DNA of 64,000 nt. Source: Enoplolaimus lenunculus. Lineage: Eukaryota > Nematoda > Enoplea > Enoplida > Thoracostomopsidae. This document shows positions 10,827-23,496 of this stretch, one piece after another. The DNA is taken from the NCBI GenBank assembly GCA_030248215.1, contig JASANG010001056.1, forward strand, positions 235,674 to 299,673. The letters are read 5' to 3'. The notes beneath the pieces are model-generated. The model made no database searches. It was not told the DNA's origin and saw only the letters and a program-made list of their open reading frames with translations. The translations under genes and the position numbers were made by a program. Numbering within the stretch: position 1 is the first letter of the stretch; each line of letters begins with the position of its first letter.

Positions 10827-13529
10827 CTAAAAAAAGTACTAACGATTATAAATCATGTCGTAGTATTTTGTAATTTGTACAGTCAAATTTATGCGCTGCC
10901 AGCAGGGTGCAACCGTCGCCAATATTTTTTAGACGTTTGTAGCACCTATAACCAGTTTGTAATAGGTCTTATAAATTTCAAGCGAACCAATGGATAACTT
11001 CAAAATTTGACACAATTTTCGGCTACATTGGTCGTATTTGTGTACCGAATTTGACCTATGTAGCTGCCATTGTTCGCTTGTTTGAAAACCAATTGTTAAC
11101 TTTGTCACTTTGGAGAGACAGAGTACAGACTCAGATGTAAAAATACCAATGCAAGAGCTGAAGATCGATCTCCGGTTTCTTTAACGGCGCCAGCTAGCGT
11201 TGATGTATTAAATTTGGCAAGTGTTTCACTGAATTCATCTATGCTAAAGTTTAATAGCAACCAAATGATTTATGACTTTTAAATTAACCCCCTAAGCAGC
11301 GATTATTAGTAGAAAGAACAAGAACTCTCACTGATCGCTGGACAAGAAAAAAGTTTTATAACATCGAATTCGTTAGCGTTGTAGAAATGTTTCTGGTAGG
11401 AGGGAGCGAAAATACGTAGGTGAGAAGTGTCCATCTACCACCCTGGTTCAAACGTTATCTAAAAAATACCAACATCAGTGATTGTTCGAAACTGAAATGT
11501 CAGTGCTCGATATTGATAAGACTTGCTGATCATTTAGTATAGTTGATTGAAAATTTCATTCCCACATTACGGATTGACTAATCCTAGGCTTCTACAATGC
11601 AACCTATTCTTAAACATTTAATGTCCGAAGAGGATCTGAAACTTATAATTAGCAAGGCAGACGCAGTTTTTAAATGGAACTTTTTTGCTGTACCCCCCTA
11701 TTTATTGAGAGGAGAGTTTAAATTAGTAGCAGTTTCAAAGTGTAAGTTTAGCGAAAGGCACGTGCTGCAGTTGTTAATTAATCAAATGCATTGTAACATT
11801 AATACCTGCAATACCTGATCATGAAGGGTGGACTGCGATATTGGGACCGTGTGATACTTCAAACAATAACAGAAATATAAGAAGTGTCACACTCTATCAA
11901 ATATCATACACTCTTGCTGTTATGAATTGCTAAATTACGTTTAAGAATGTAAGTATAACGCTATTTTACACAACGAAAAAGGGACGTTTTCCAAACTCTG
12001 TGTCCAGCACAGCGATTTTAAATTAGTACTTGGTAATTGGGAGACAAGATCCAACTTGTAATTATAACGCATGTTAGCGAAATATTAAAATCTTTGAAAA
12101 TAGTTAGAATTCCGTGTTGTCAAAAATGCATAACTTTAGTTTCATCTCATGGTAGAACTGCTAAAAATATGTTTGATACTACTACTAAATACACCAGGCT
12201 GAGTGGCAAATCTAAAAGTTTTTGACAAGAGTCACAATTATATCATAGTGATGAAAAATGTCGCGAGTGAAGCGATCAAGATGCCAGCCGCAATTTTATT
12301 ACTAAATGTTAATGTAAAGTTTTGGCTCGGCGTCGGACTGCTTGAATATCAGATAACTAGTTCCCCTAAGACGGGTTTTACTTTATTTACATGTGTTGAA
12401 TCCTTACACAAATAACTAGTTTGCATGTCAGGTTTATGAATATGTAAAAATCGTATCTATAAGAAACTTCAGAGCTAGAAGCAGAACACAGGTGTTAGTT
12501 CAACAACCGAAAAAAGATTATTTCGCTTATAAGCCCTCAATTTATTTGCAGCTGCGACTTCAAAGGCGAAATAAATTCCCTGTATCCTGCACTACGGTTC
12601 GCCCTTTTCAAAAAAGTTCAAAATACGAAGTTTAAAATTGCGAAATTTCGAAACTCAAAAAGTATCCTTTGCCACTGGTACAAATTAATTGCTTCGTGAA
12701 TCTATTAAAGATAAAACCTGCCAGCATTTGTAGTCAATGCTTACCGGAATTGTGCATTAAGCGGTGACGGCTCAGAGACGTCAAGTTGGTCTAATTTGTG
12801 CTGATTGTTGTAATCTTCCATGCGATATGGTGCCGCCAAGTCACCATGTGCCGCTTTATTCCAACCGCCCGCCTGACCCCCTCTCAAGCTCGGTCGTTTA
12901 TAAATCGGGCTACCGGCAGATCCTGCAATATTTGAATCGCTTTGTTGCATATTAATAAAGTACGATTTGATATCGGGATGTTGAGCAAAAATATCTTTTA
13001 AAATTGAATTACCCGGTTCATCGTAGCCCCTGTGTCGTGTTTGATTCCACGCTTTTCGAATGAGAGTAATTTCAACTTTGTCTAAAATTAATGGTTCAAT
13101 TCGGATCGAGCCGGCGCTTGAAGCTGAACGTCCAATTGCTGGCGCTGCAACGCTCTTACCGTTTGAGCCACTCGGCGATTTGGGGACATGCGATTCGTCC
13201 GACGAATGATGCACAACTTCGATCGAAGGCGGCGACAATGCTGTTGCGTGTTGTTGTTGTTGCCCTCTGGATGCAGAACCTGCGGAAGTTGAGGTTGCTG
13301 CAGTTCTGTGAACTGATTTGTGATGTGGCTGTTGCTTAGCCGACGTTGAGGGATTTTTAGATCCAGCTGCGGATTTAGTAGTAGACGCGGTCGTTGAACT
13401 GGAGTAAAAATCCGATTCCGACGATATTAGACGTCCACTAGCAACAGTTCTAGTGTGAGACTGAGCCGAAGTATGCTTAGTGCCACTGGCTTGTTTGGTG
13501 GCAGCTTGTTTTGATTGTTCTTTTCCCAT
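10385..13529 (-). CDS. Globin with N-myristoylation-type N terminus and long CD-region insertion
   Basis: Haem-binding globin, two exons (13529-12745 and 10826-10385) joined by a 1.9-kb GT-AG intron in phase 2; 408 residues against about 150 for a plain globin. Residues 1-145 are a Ser/Thr/Gln-rich, probably disordered extension beginning MGKEQS, which fits the N-myristoylation consensus, so membrane anchoring is likely (inference). The fold starts at about 148: A-helix Trp161, IFAQHPDIKSYF (180-191) for B/C, then about 65 residues of insertion before FKNHVQKF, where His266 matches distal E7. LLEIGQRH gives proximal F8 His298; G and H helices follow (YWDVFAKAL, TEAWVKVSLHIANTI). By alignment with HPETLEKFDRF the CD1 Phe position is Met194. 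A basic tail ends SGSVS. Membrane-bound sensory or redox globins of nematodes and annelids are the nearest type known to me. The start lies in good context (caattATGG). Confidence 0.87.
12745..13529 (-). CDS. Globin exon 1
   Basis: From ATG at 13529 to TTCCG|gtaagc; 261 codons plus two bases. Encodes the N-terminal extension, helices A to C and the whole inserted loop (192-261), which contains Gly-rich and charged segments but no motif I recognise. Confidence 0.88.
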
Positions 13530-15996
13530 AATTGCTGAGTTGTTAACGAAACTGGCTGGTATACAATTTAGCGTTTTTTCTGACGCTTCCTACAGTAGGA
13601 CTTTGTTTAGAACGTCAATTGAACGGAGTTGATAATGAATTTACCTTAACATAGCTTATATAATTACAGTCAAAACAGTAGTGAATTATTTTTTATACAA
13701 GTGTTACAGTTGTTGTGGTTTAAGTGCGAATTATTGCTAAGTGAAACGTAATAAGTTGCTCCTTAAATCAGTGTATAATTATATGAGTTATGAATATGCA
13801 AGATGAACTCAAATTCTTGAAAAAGGTACGGTTACGTTCAGGGAAAGTTTCTATGGGGTTGCTCGTATTATCAATTGAAAAAATTCATAAACCTCCTTGA
13901 CAAAATAAGCTGCTCCACGCTAGTATCGATGAAATAGCCGGTGGACTACCGTAAAGAGAAAACTTTACTTAATATTGTCAAGTACGCCTGTGGTCAAAGA
14001 GTAATGCCACACGTGAAACATTTACCACCATACTTCATGTTTCGGCAAAATTTTTTAAATTTTCCCGAAACATAAATTTGAAATTAAAGCCTGTTCAATA
14101 CTGAACCAAAAAACTACAAGAAGAAAATATATCAACTGAAACCTAATACAACGAAGTTGGTGAAAACTTTTGTTCAAAGTATCCTCATGATGACCTGACT
14201 AATCTCATATACGTAAAGAGACCAAAGGTTTAAAAAGGGTCATATAACGCAAACTGCTAATGGTGAACAAAAAACCAAGATTTTTCCAGATACCAGAAAA
14301 TTTTTTAAGAGCTAAACGCCCTCTTTGCTAGGGGGGAAAGATTTTGGCAGGAATACAACGGTTGAGTTCCAAATTTCTCTAGGGTGGGTGCCGGAGCCTA
14401 AATATGAGAAACAGGCTGATCTCATGGCGTCATCTGGCTACACTTCTCTACGCAATACGTATTTTAAGCAGATTTAAAGGCTAACATGGCACGTTAATTG
14501 GTCAAGTTGTAGACAGAGCATGCAGAACATTAATATTCTACATTCAAAATTCCTGGTAGTCAAGCTGATCTTGAAATCGCGAGATAACGTGTTTAATACA
14601 AACAAAATTATTAATCATTTGAAACGTGGTTAAAATATTTAATAGCCGTGCAACAACCAGCCTGCTTTTACAGTGTAACGGTTTTGGCATACATGAGGTT
14701 ACACTTTAGGAACGGAACTGTGTTGGTTGCAAGAAATTTGTTTCAAGTGCCATTTTTGTGCGTAAGCCGTTGAAATTATTTCTTGTATATAACCGAATAT
14801 AAAAAGTGAACACTTGTCCCTATAGTGAAATATTTAGATTTCAGGTCAAATTATCAACGAACTTATATGTTTTAGAACTGTTTCATTTTTAAATTTCTAT
14901 CAAAAACAATCATAATATGACAAAAGCAAGTAAATAAAATACCATAATAACACTGTACATAATAGCGTATATTTTGTAAATCAACATTTGGAATTTGGTG
15001 CGGGAAAATAACTTATGAATTTTTACCTACATGATACAACCTATACTAGAGGGTTAATCAACGTCTGAAATTCTCTATCCGATAGGCGACTACCCACGCG
15101 TACCCATGCGTTAAAGTCTGACTGTGGATAAGGTACAAAAAACAGTAAATAAAAATACCTAAATTTGAAAATATAGTAGAAAAGTTTTTACATTTTATTA
15201 AGTACGTTTAAATAAAGCATCATGATTTGTTAATTTAAAAATCGACCACAACAATGAGTACATTCCTACCGATGCATCTGCGAACCATCAAATAGGGCAA
15301 TGGTCTTATTAAAACGTTGATTAATGTTAAGATAACCAGCAATACTCAGTTATATAAAGAGGCCATCGAGAAGCTTTGCCAGATCCAAAAGGGGTTCCTA
15401 TACCTAGTCCTTCGCCAACAAGGTTCAAAATCGAAATTTTCGGTTACGATTTAGGTCTACTCTGAGTTTGGCTGGCCTATTGTACGCTTTACTCGAGAAC
15501 TTTTTCTCTACCATATATTGCGCTACTTCCCCCATTCAGAGTTTCTCGATCTGTCGCTATCGAGGAGGGAGGCTTTTAGATATCGTATATCGGCTTATTT
15601 TCAACACTGATCATCGCATGCTCAGCGCTGCGCACAACAAGCGCATTAAATTAACGAAAATCTTAAAAGCATTTCATTGAAAGGAAGCCAAATGGTGGTG
15701 GTGTCTTTTGCAGGCCTCCGTCTCTCGCGTACTCGCATTAAGTTTTACGGTAAATGAATATAATGTTACTCGTGGTTTCGAAACCAAATGTAGAATACGC
15801 GGGTTGGTTCAACCTGATGTTTACGTTGGCGATGTACTGAACTGCTACTTGTCATTTTTAGTTTTTTATATGGGCGATACCGAAGCGGTATATTTTAATT
15901 CTTTTTATCACCTTCTGAAACTGTAGTTAAGTATAGTCAATGTTTTGGATTTTCATCATTCAGCATAGTTTAAGGACGTGAGTCGAATTATGTTAA

Positions 15997-16044
15997 CTTA
16001 TATATACATATGTAATATATAATATATTATATATCTATATATTT
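15997..16044. repeat. AT-rich simple sequence
   Basis: Nearly pure A/T with TATA-type dinucleotides (atatatacatatgtaatata and continuing), about 48 bp. Confidence 0.8.
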
Positions 16045-16905
16045 CAGGAAAATAAAATACCTTTGAACACCAAACAAATCTATTGTAGCAACAAAATAAA
16101 TTTTGAAATATAATCATCAGGGAAAGTAATGAAAAGCTCAAATATAAGAAACTTTTCTGAATGAATTTGGCTTAACGCTGACTGAAGTATAGTAACAGTA
16201 AAGATACCGCTATCTTGTGTGGATTAATTTTAATTTGTAAATTTCATTCTTAAATTATCCGATGACCGAAGAACAATTATATCGTTGATCAATTTTTATC
16301 CGAACACCTAAATTTAACGTGGAAACTTCCGATGACTTTGAGCCATTCTTTAAGTCTCATATCTTCACACAATTCTATCTTGTCTAAGAATTTAGAATCT
16401 GTTCACTAACATTACTCAATGCTCAAAGATGATAAAAACTAAAACAGTATAAATTTACAGAGCAAGTGGTTCCTTTTGAGTTAGTCGATGTTTGCTGCAC
16501 TTTGTGCAAACAACGACAGTTGTGCAATTCTGAGCGCACTAAAACGAAAACGGCGTCACGGGGTGCAAAATTGCGTTTGCTTATATATCAACCGAATGCG
16601 TCCAACACTCAGAAGACGGTGCATTTTTTGCTGCAATTTTGGTGTGTTAATATTAAAATTGTTTGTACCGTAATGTGCTCGAAGCATACAATGGAAAGAA
16701 ACCAGTCTCTGTATAGATTGTTATAACGGCAGTCCTTGCATATTATAAAATGTTTCTGAATTCCTTCTCACATTTAAACCGGGTATCTTTTAAGTGGCAC
16801 AAGCACCAGCGTTTTTGAAAAATGTTTGTGTTTGAGCAAATATATATCGCACTGCGCCGTACACAGCGCACTGAATAGATATGGGCACCGTGGTGCATTA
16901 TATAC

Positions 16906-17090
16906 AGTCACCGACAACACTAGCAAATCCAGAGGAAGGCCAGGGGGGCGTACGCGCCACGTTAGAAAAATTTTGTGATAAAATAGTCAAATCCCTACGT
17001 TACAGTTTTTCACAATCACAAACTTGGCACATCATGCAGTCAAAATTGCTTTTCATAACCTTTAGGAATTTCTAGATCCGCCACTGACCG
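16906..17090. mobile_element. Element with CAGTGGCGGATC-type end
   Basis: The right end reads TTTCTAGATCCGCCACTGACC, whose complement GGTCAGTGGCGGATC is like the termini of many hAT-type non-autonomous elements. The interior has AAATTTTGTGATAAAATAGT, shared with the tandem repeat at 53.9-54.2 kb. The left end is less clear. Confidence 0.4.
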
Positions 17091-18497
17091 ATAAAAAGTC
17101 GTCTATCAAATTTTAAACCAACTTGAAAATTGTGATATCGTTTGCACATGACACAAACTTTACTATAATTTCACTTTTAAAAGATAAACGCAATTATTGC
17201 TGGGTAGGTAGAAGACGGGTCTGGTGTTTGATCCGTTCACAGTTTGCAAAAGCATGGAAACATAATTTTGTCAATAGTAGCACAATAACAGTAGCTTTAA
17301 AAAGAACATACTATCCGGGTTTATAAAACGTCTGTGTTATCGGTTACTCGTTGTTTGTTTAGTAAGTGCTGTACATCAACATCAACACGTCGTTTGCTAC
17401 TACCCTCCTTTAGTTTCTTAGTGCTGCTGTTGTTGCTAGTTGGCCGGCCGGGAAATATAGCAGTTGGCAAACGTGGCCCATTGACATTCGCAAGTTTCAA
17501 CTGTGGCAGCTGAAGGCGGTTCCTTAGATGTCACTGCAAATTATGCTTTCTTGAAAAACGTATTTGGCTTATTGCACACCAAAATCTTTATCTCTATATG
17601 TTGGCTTCATATGTCGAAACAGATGATAACTTCGGGTATACGAATTATCGCTGTAGTTACACGGAGAAGTCATTGTTTCTGGACGTTTGCAAAAATGCGC
17701 GTTTGAATTCTAAGTGCACAAAATTCAACTGATTCTGTTGTTAAGAATTCGCGGGTTTATATAGGATTAGAGCTGTAAGCAGCATGATAAATTTTGGTAC
17801 ATTAGAACCCGTTTATCAGAATGAAACAACTATGGAACGTTCGAAAAATTAGAAGAGAATATTAACCAATCGGTTAAAAATGCATGCAGAAACTTCTAAA
17901 AAATCATTCTAATAGCCAATCAGATCGCAGTATTCTCTACAAGCGAAACTACCAAGAATTTAATTTGTTAACAACTAATCAAGCTGCAGAATTTACATGA
18001 CAATAGACATTGATGTGCAACGTGTATAGAATGCTGTAAAACGTGTATTGTAGATCGAAACGCTATATATGCATCAGCAGACTTACAATAAAGATTGCAG
18101 CAGCCTTACCTCCCGTGTATCCTGATCCAACCAAGTCCATAAACTTGCATAGAAACATCAAATTTTTTGGAAATTTTGGCCGCTTCGGCCCTTTAGGAGC
18201 CTTTTCAACATCAATATTCTCTGAAATCTTGACTATGTTCATCCTTTAGAAGCATTAGAACCTTTATCTAAAGCTTTTAAATTGTTTATGACAGCCATAC
18301 AACTTTAAAAGTTCTGCAAATCTTGAAAAATTTGGCTTGATTGAATTAACAATCACATGCAAATTAGTAGTTGTCCGATTTATGCACCATCCAGGTGATA
18401 CTGCGCTCGCCAATGTCAAACAATGTCCATGTTCTTACTGAAAAGTAGCTATAACAGCTTTCCAAATTTAATTCCCCCCCCCACCCCAAATGAATTT

Positions 18498-18600
18498 TCA
18501 CGCCAAAATTTGAATATCCTGCCAAAATTTGAATTTCGCGCCAAAATTTTAATTTTCCCGCCAAAATCTAAAATTCCGAGCCAAAATGTGAAAAAATTAA
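18498..18600 (+). repeat. Degenerate 20-bp tandem repeat
   Basis: Five units of about 20 bp on the pattern CGCCAAAATTTGAATTTCC, beginning just after a short C-rich tract near 18475. Units differ at several positions, so it is old. Confidence 0.65.
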
Positions 18601-20326
18601 CAAAAATTTGAAACCCTGCAGTTTATAGACAGCGACCGCTTTCATTGTATTTTTAAAAGGTGATGTTTTTCACACACTATTTTTGCCCGGACGCATTATT
18701 TCGTAGGTCATTCGTATAGCCAGCTTAAATTTTGGACATTAATCCTAGAGTGATCGTAAATTAGCAAGGTATATGGTGGGACATTTTTGACATTGACAAT
18801 CGCAGTATAACCTGGATTGTGCATTACATAAAACTTTATATTCGATGCTTATTCCAGCCAGGAATCTAAAATGAATAACCTGAAAAGGTAAACTTTGAGC
18901 TTATCTCAGGCAGGTTCAAATAACACACGCTTTGATCTAATCGAAGGATTATAACCGATAACATCAACTAGAAGCAAATATATATATTTTATGTTTAAAA
19001 TGTCGCGTATGTCAGTGTACTCATTTTCCAATATACTCGTATGCAAAAAACACAAATACCATAACTTCAAAGTACAGACACGTTGATGCTTGGCTAGGGA
19101 TTATGTCGCAGTAACCACTGCATGCACATACCCTTTCAATCTCCTTCCTACCCCTCTTTTAACGCCCTCGTTCCTCCTTTCGCCCCTATGAGGGAGTGGA
19201 GATGCGTACAAATCCCTGTCTCCCGATCCTCATCACTTCTAACTTGTTATTATTGCATTATCATTTGCTCCAGCTATTTTCAAATATCAACCTCCATATA
19301 TGCTGGGGTGAACTAAAACTGCGACGACTTCAGGACGCTGGTACATTTTGCATGTTACGAATTTAGATAAGTTGCATGCTCTTGTCAAAAATTCACCATC
19401 GTTGTCTTGGACTAACATTACGTAATGATTACCAATCAATCCAGTTCTAGAAAAGTTGATCAGTTTTTGTCTGACCACAGAACGTTGCAATTTTAACTTT
19501 AAACAAAAATAATAAAACCTTAATATGCAACAAATATGACTGTTTACGGCCATAAGTTTGCTCTGTTTGGAACGGCACTGCCAAAGATAAATCTAAGATA
19601 ATCTTGAAAAATGTCAAAATTTTATACACCTCTCACTTGTACCCATATATACGTTTCCAGGCTGCTCTGTGCTTTTGTTATGGCAAAAAGAAACCTGCCC
19701 CTGCACAATTTAAACCAGAACTCATTATTGGCCTTTAAAGTAAACTTGGGGACAACTGGCGTTTCGTTTGATGATTTTTTTCTGCTTCGCCCTGTTTGGT
19801 TTTGCATACCAATAATGTTTTGAGAATCAAAATAAACTAACTGTAAGTGCATTTGCCCGGGTTAAAAGTTTAATGATTCACATATACACATACACGAGCA
19901 TCTCAAAGTTTAAGGAGGAATAATGACGGCATTTATTAATATTTGTGATCGTTCCTCGAGACAAAATTGGTGGCTTTGGCATATTGTGTAAATCTTTGAA
20001 TTCTGAGATTACAAATTTTATGTTATTTAAAGCTGTACTATCAATTAATTTAGGATTAATTTATCTTTTGCCAATCCAGCTTTTGAAATAGAAATTCTAA
20101 GGGTGCTCGCAGGTTCACAAAAATGTAAGTCATGTTTTTCGGTATTGTTGCATATTGATTGCAGTGGACAGTTAATTTTTGCTGGTTAAAACAGAAAAAC
20201 TGTAAAATTTCAGCAATGACGCCCTCCCACAGGAAGTTATACTATGAGCAACTTTAAGTTGGAAACGATTTACCCGAAATACTACACACTGTGAAATGTA
20301 TAAAAATTATTGCACCTGTACACAGT

Positions 20327-20580
20327 ACTGTAGTGACCCGAATAGAGGGAGGACTGATATTTATTTGGCCTTTCCAGCGGGTACCCTCCTTGTTATTCGG
20401 TTACGGACTGTTATTTATTTTTAACTCACGCTCCGCCGCCCTTCGTTACTGATATATGCTCGGTACTGCAAATATCTGTTGAATTAAACGATTATTTGTT
20501 TTGTGTCAATAGCTTGAGCGATAATACAGGGTTATACTTAGGAATGTACTTTCAAAATTTAAGTACGCTTTAAAGTTTCG
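20327..20580 (+). mobile_element. Family C element C1, interrupted
   Basis: Starts CTGTAGTGACCCGAATAGAG after TA and matches C2 and C5 (reverse strand) through GAGCGATAATACAGGGTTAT up to TTTCGA. At exactly that point fold-back D begins, so the rest of C1 is missing or displaced. Confidence 0.65.
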
Positions 20581-21459
20581 AGATTGTGATATGTTTCGCT
20601 TGAAGCATGTAAAAGAGTTTAAACAAGGGTTATATAGTTAGACCATAGATCAGTAGGTAATGCTTATAATATTAGCTCCATAACTTCTATGAAAATAGTT
20701 GTCATCTATATCTTTGACGGCTGTCTTTCAGTGTTAACACGCTTGCGGTCAGTGAAACAAGAAACATATGGGCCCAGCGGACATCACCTATCAGCTTAAT
20801 TTTAGCGTTTGTTGGGTTTTACAATGTTCAGTTTATAAGTGATATAATCTAGCATTCTTCATTGGAAGGGGATATTTTTTGAGTTTTAAAATATTATGTT
20901 TCTAAAACTTGATTAGTATATATTTCAATATTGCAAGATTACAAATTGCGTCTATTGATTATCGAATAAAAAATGTCACGCATACGTGCTCGACTATTTT
21001 AGCTATCTTTACCATGACATTTTGATGATGTGAAGTCGAGAAACTTTTCCAAATTGTGTTTTGTGCCGTGACATATTTAAGCTATTCATCTAGAAAATAC
21101 AATTCAAACGTTGATAAATATTTCAAAGAACATGTTCTGCTGGCGCTTAACTGAGATAACTTTTAAAAAGCAACTGACTGTTATACGAAAGGCATGTTGA
21201 GAGTTGTACTTTAGAACGCCTTGAAAACCCATAGTGTCAATTTATAGCTTAACAGATGAAAGTTCGTTGGGCCCATATGTTTCTTGTTTCACTGACCGCA
21301 AGCATGTTAACACTGAAAGACAGCCGTCAAAGATATAGATGACAACTATTTTCATAGAAGTTATGGAGCTAATATTATAAACATTACCTACTGATCTATG
21401 GTCTAACTAACCCTTGTTTAAACTCTTTTACATGCTTCAAGCGAAACATATCACAATCT
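20581..21459. mobile_element. Fold-back element D with about 200-bp arms
   Basis: Left arm 20581-20780 begins AGATTGTGATATGTTTCGC; right arm 21264-21459 ends GCGAAACATATCACAATCT. The arms match almost throughout as inverted copies, around a 480-bp centre without ORFs. High arm similarity suggests a young insertion or arm correction. It sits at the truncated edge of C1. Confidence 0.85.
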
Positions 21460-21514
21460 GTCCCTTCTAGGGGCACTTTTACCTAGTTTCTTTCTTTTAC
21501 ATGGGATACGGTGA

Positions 21515-21620
21515 GGTTTTATGCTAAGTCTACTACTAAGCATACGCCTAAGCCTAAACAAAATATAAGTCTAAAGCGTACACTTGCTCCATTGCAATCC
21601 ACCAAAAAGCAGCCTGTTCT
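21515..21620. mobile_element. Family A fragment A4
   Basis: CTACTACTAAGCATACGCC, a CCTAAGCC core and AAGTCTAAAGCGTACACTTG match one half of family A; the terminal repeat is not clear. Confidence 0.4.
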
Positions 21621-22067
21621 AAGCTATAATGCATTTGAGGTTATTACAAAATATTATTGTCTTAGTTAGCAATTTCAGTAGAACTACATATTTGTAATAC
21701 AATTTTTTCGAAAAATTACAAAAATCAAACTTTTAATAACTTAAATGAGACGTTTAGCTGTCCAATTTGTGTATGGTGTCTGACGCCATTGTTTCTTAAT
21801 ATTTTTCCAGGTTACATCGAACGAATGTGCTGTTCTAGTTACTATCCTTTTAATAGGAATATGAAGCATATCCCATGCTGCTCAAGTGCTGAGCAATTTT
21901 TTCTAGTTTCAACCGCTTTACCAAGCTGCTGATTAATCTATCAATCTGAACTATGAAAAATGAGAAGACTGATTAAACTAAATGCGGAGTTTCAAAAAAT
22001 CGTTTGCATGACAGAAACTTTTATCCTGACAACAAGCGCCTAACCAACGTATTTGTATAAAACCAAG

Positions 22068-23496
22068 CATTGGGTGAAACCAACCGTTGGGGTGAAACCA
22101 ACCGTTGGGGTGAAACCAACCGTTGGGGTGAAACCAACCGTTGGGGTGAAACCAATCGTTGTTGTGAAAGCAATCGTTGGGGTGAAACCAACCGTTGGGG
22201 TGAAACCAACCGTTGGGGTGAAACCAACCGTTGGGGTGAAACCAACCGTTGGGGTGAAACCAACCGTTGGGGTGAAACCAACCGTTGGGGTGAAACCAAC
22301 CGTTGGGGTGAAACCAATCGTTGGGGTGAAACCAACCGTTGGGGTGAAACCAACCGTTGGGGTGAAACCAACCGTTGGGGTGAAACCAACCGTTGGGGTG
22401 AAACCAACCGTTGGGGTGAAACCAACCGTTGGGGTGAAACCAACCGTTGGGGTGAAACCAACCGTTGGGGTGAAACCAACCGTTGGGGTGAAACCAACCG
22501 TTTGGGTGAAACCAACCGTTGGGGTGAAACCAACCGTTGGGGTGAAACCAACCGTTGGGGTGAAACCAACCGTTGGGGTGAAGCCAACCGTTGGGGTGAA
22601 GCCAACCGGTGGGGTGAAACCAACCGTTGGGGTGAAACCAATCGTTGGGGTGAAACCAACCGTTGGGGTGAAACCAACCGTTGGGGTGAAAAAAAAACAA
22701 ACCAACACAACCACCCCAACCGTTGAGGTGAAACCAACCGTGGGGGTGAAACCAACCGTTGGGGTGAAACCAACCGTTGGGGGAAACCAACCGTTGGGGT
22801 GAAACCAACCGTTGGGGTGAAACCAATCGTTGGGGTGAAACCAACCGTTGGGGTGAAACCAACCGTTGGGGTGAAACCAACCGTTGGGGTGAAACCAACC
22901 GTTGGGGTGAAACCAACCGTTGGGGTGAAACCAACCGTTGGGGTGAAACCAACCGTCGGGGTGAAACCAACCGTTGGGGTGAAACCAACCGTCGGGGTGA
23001 AACCAACCATCGGGGTGAAACCAACCGTCGGGGTGAAGCCAACCGTTGGGGTGAAGCCAACCGTTGGGGTGAAACCAACCGTTGGGGTGAAACCAACCGT
23101 TGGGGTGAAACCAATCGTTGGGGTGAAACCAACCGTTGGGGTGAAACCAACCGTTGGGGGAAACCAACCGTTGGGGTGAAACCAATCGTTGGGGTGAAAC
23201 CAACCGTTGGGGTGAAACCAACCGTTGGGGTGAAACCAACCGTTGGGGTGAAACCGACCGTTGGGGTGAAACCAACCGTTGGGGTGAAACCAACCGTTGG
23301 GGGAAACCAACCGTTGGGGTGAAACCAATCGTTGGGGTGAAACCAACCGTTGGGGTGAAACCAACCGTTGGGGTGAAACCAACCGTTGGGGTGAAACCAA
23401 CCGTTGGGGTGAAACCAACCGTTGGGGTGAAACCAACCGTTGGGGTGAAACCAACCGTTGGGGTGAACCCGACCGTTGGGGTGAACCCGACCGTAA
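22068..23496 (+). repeat. 18-bp minisatellite, about 79 units
   Basis: Unit GTTGGGGTGAAACCAACC on +, repeated almost without variation for 1.43 kb. Common variants change one base (AATCG, CGTCGG, GAAGCC). A 17-bp variant lacking T after GGGG recurs near 22785, 23160 and 23303; the last two are about eight units apart, a higher-order pattern. One break at 22688-22726 is A/C-rich. Each unit contains the odd palindrome CCAAC-C-GTTGG. Because 18 is a multiple of three and few variants make stops, long open frames appear on both strands (NRWGET, VGVKPT, LVSPQR, NGWFHP, VGFTPT); these are not evidence of a protein. Confidence 0.97.

Larger units (their letters stand above)
13530..20326. other. Gene-free stretch upstream of the globin gene
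   Basis: About 6.8 kb, AT-rich, no coding pattern found on either strand. The globin promoter should lie in its first kilobase but no core motif stands out. Holds the AT tract, hAT-like element and 20-bp repeat listed below. Confidence 0.5.

Noticed and set aside
22068-23496. CRISPR-like array
   Set aside because: Units abut directly with no unique spacers, and the DNA is clearly animal.
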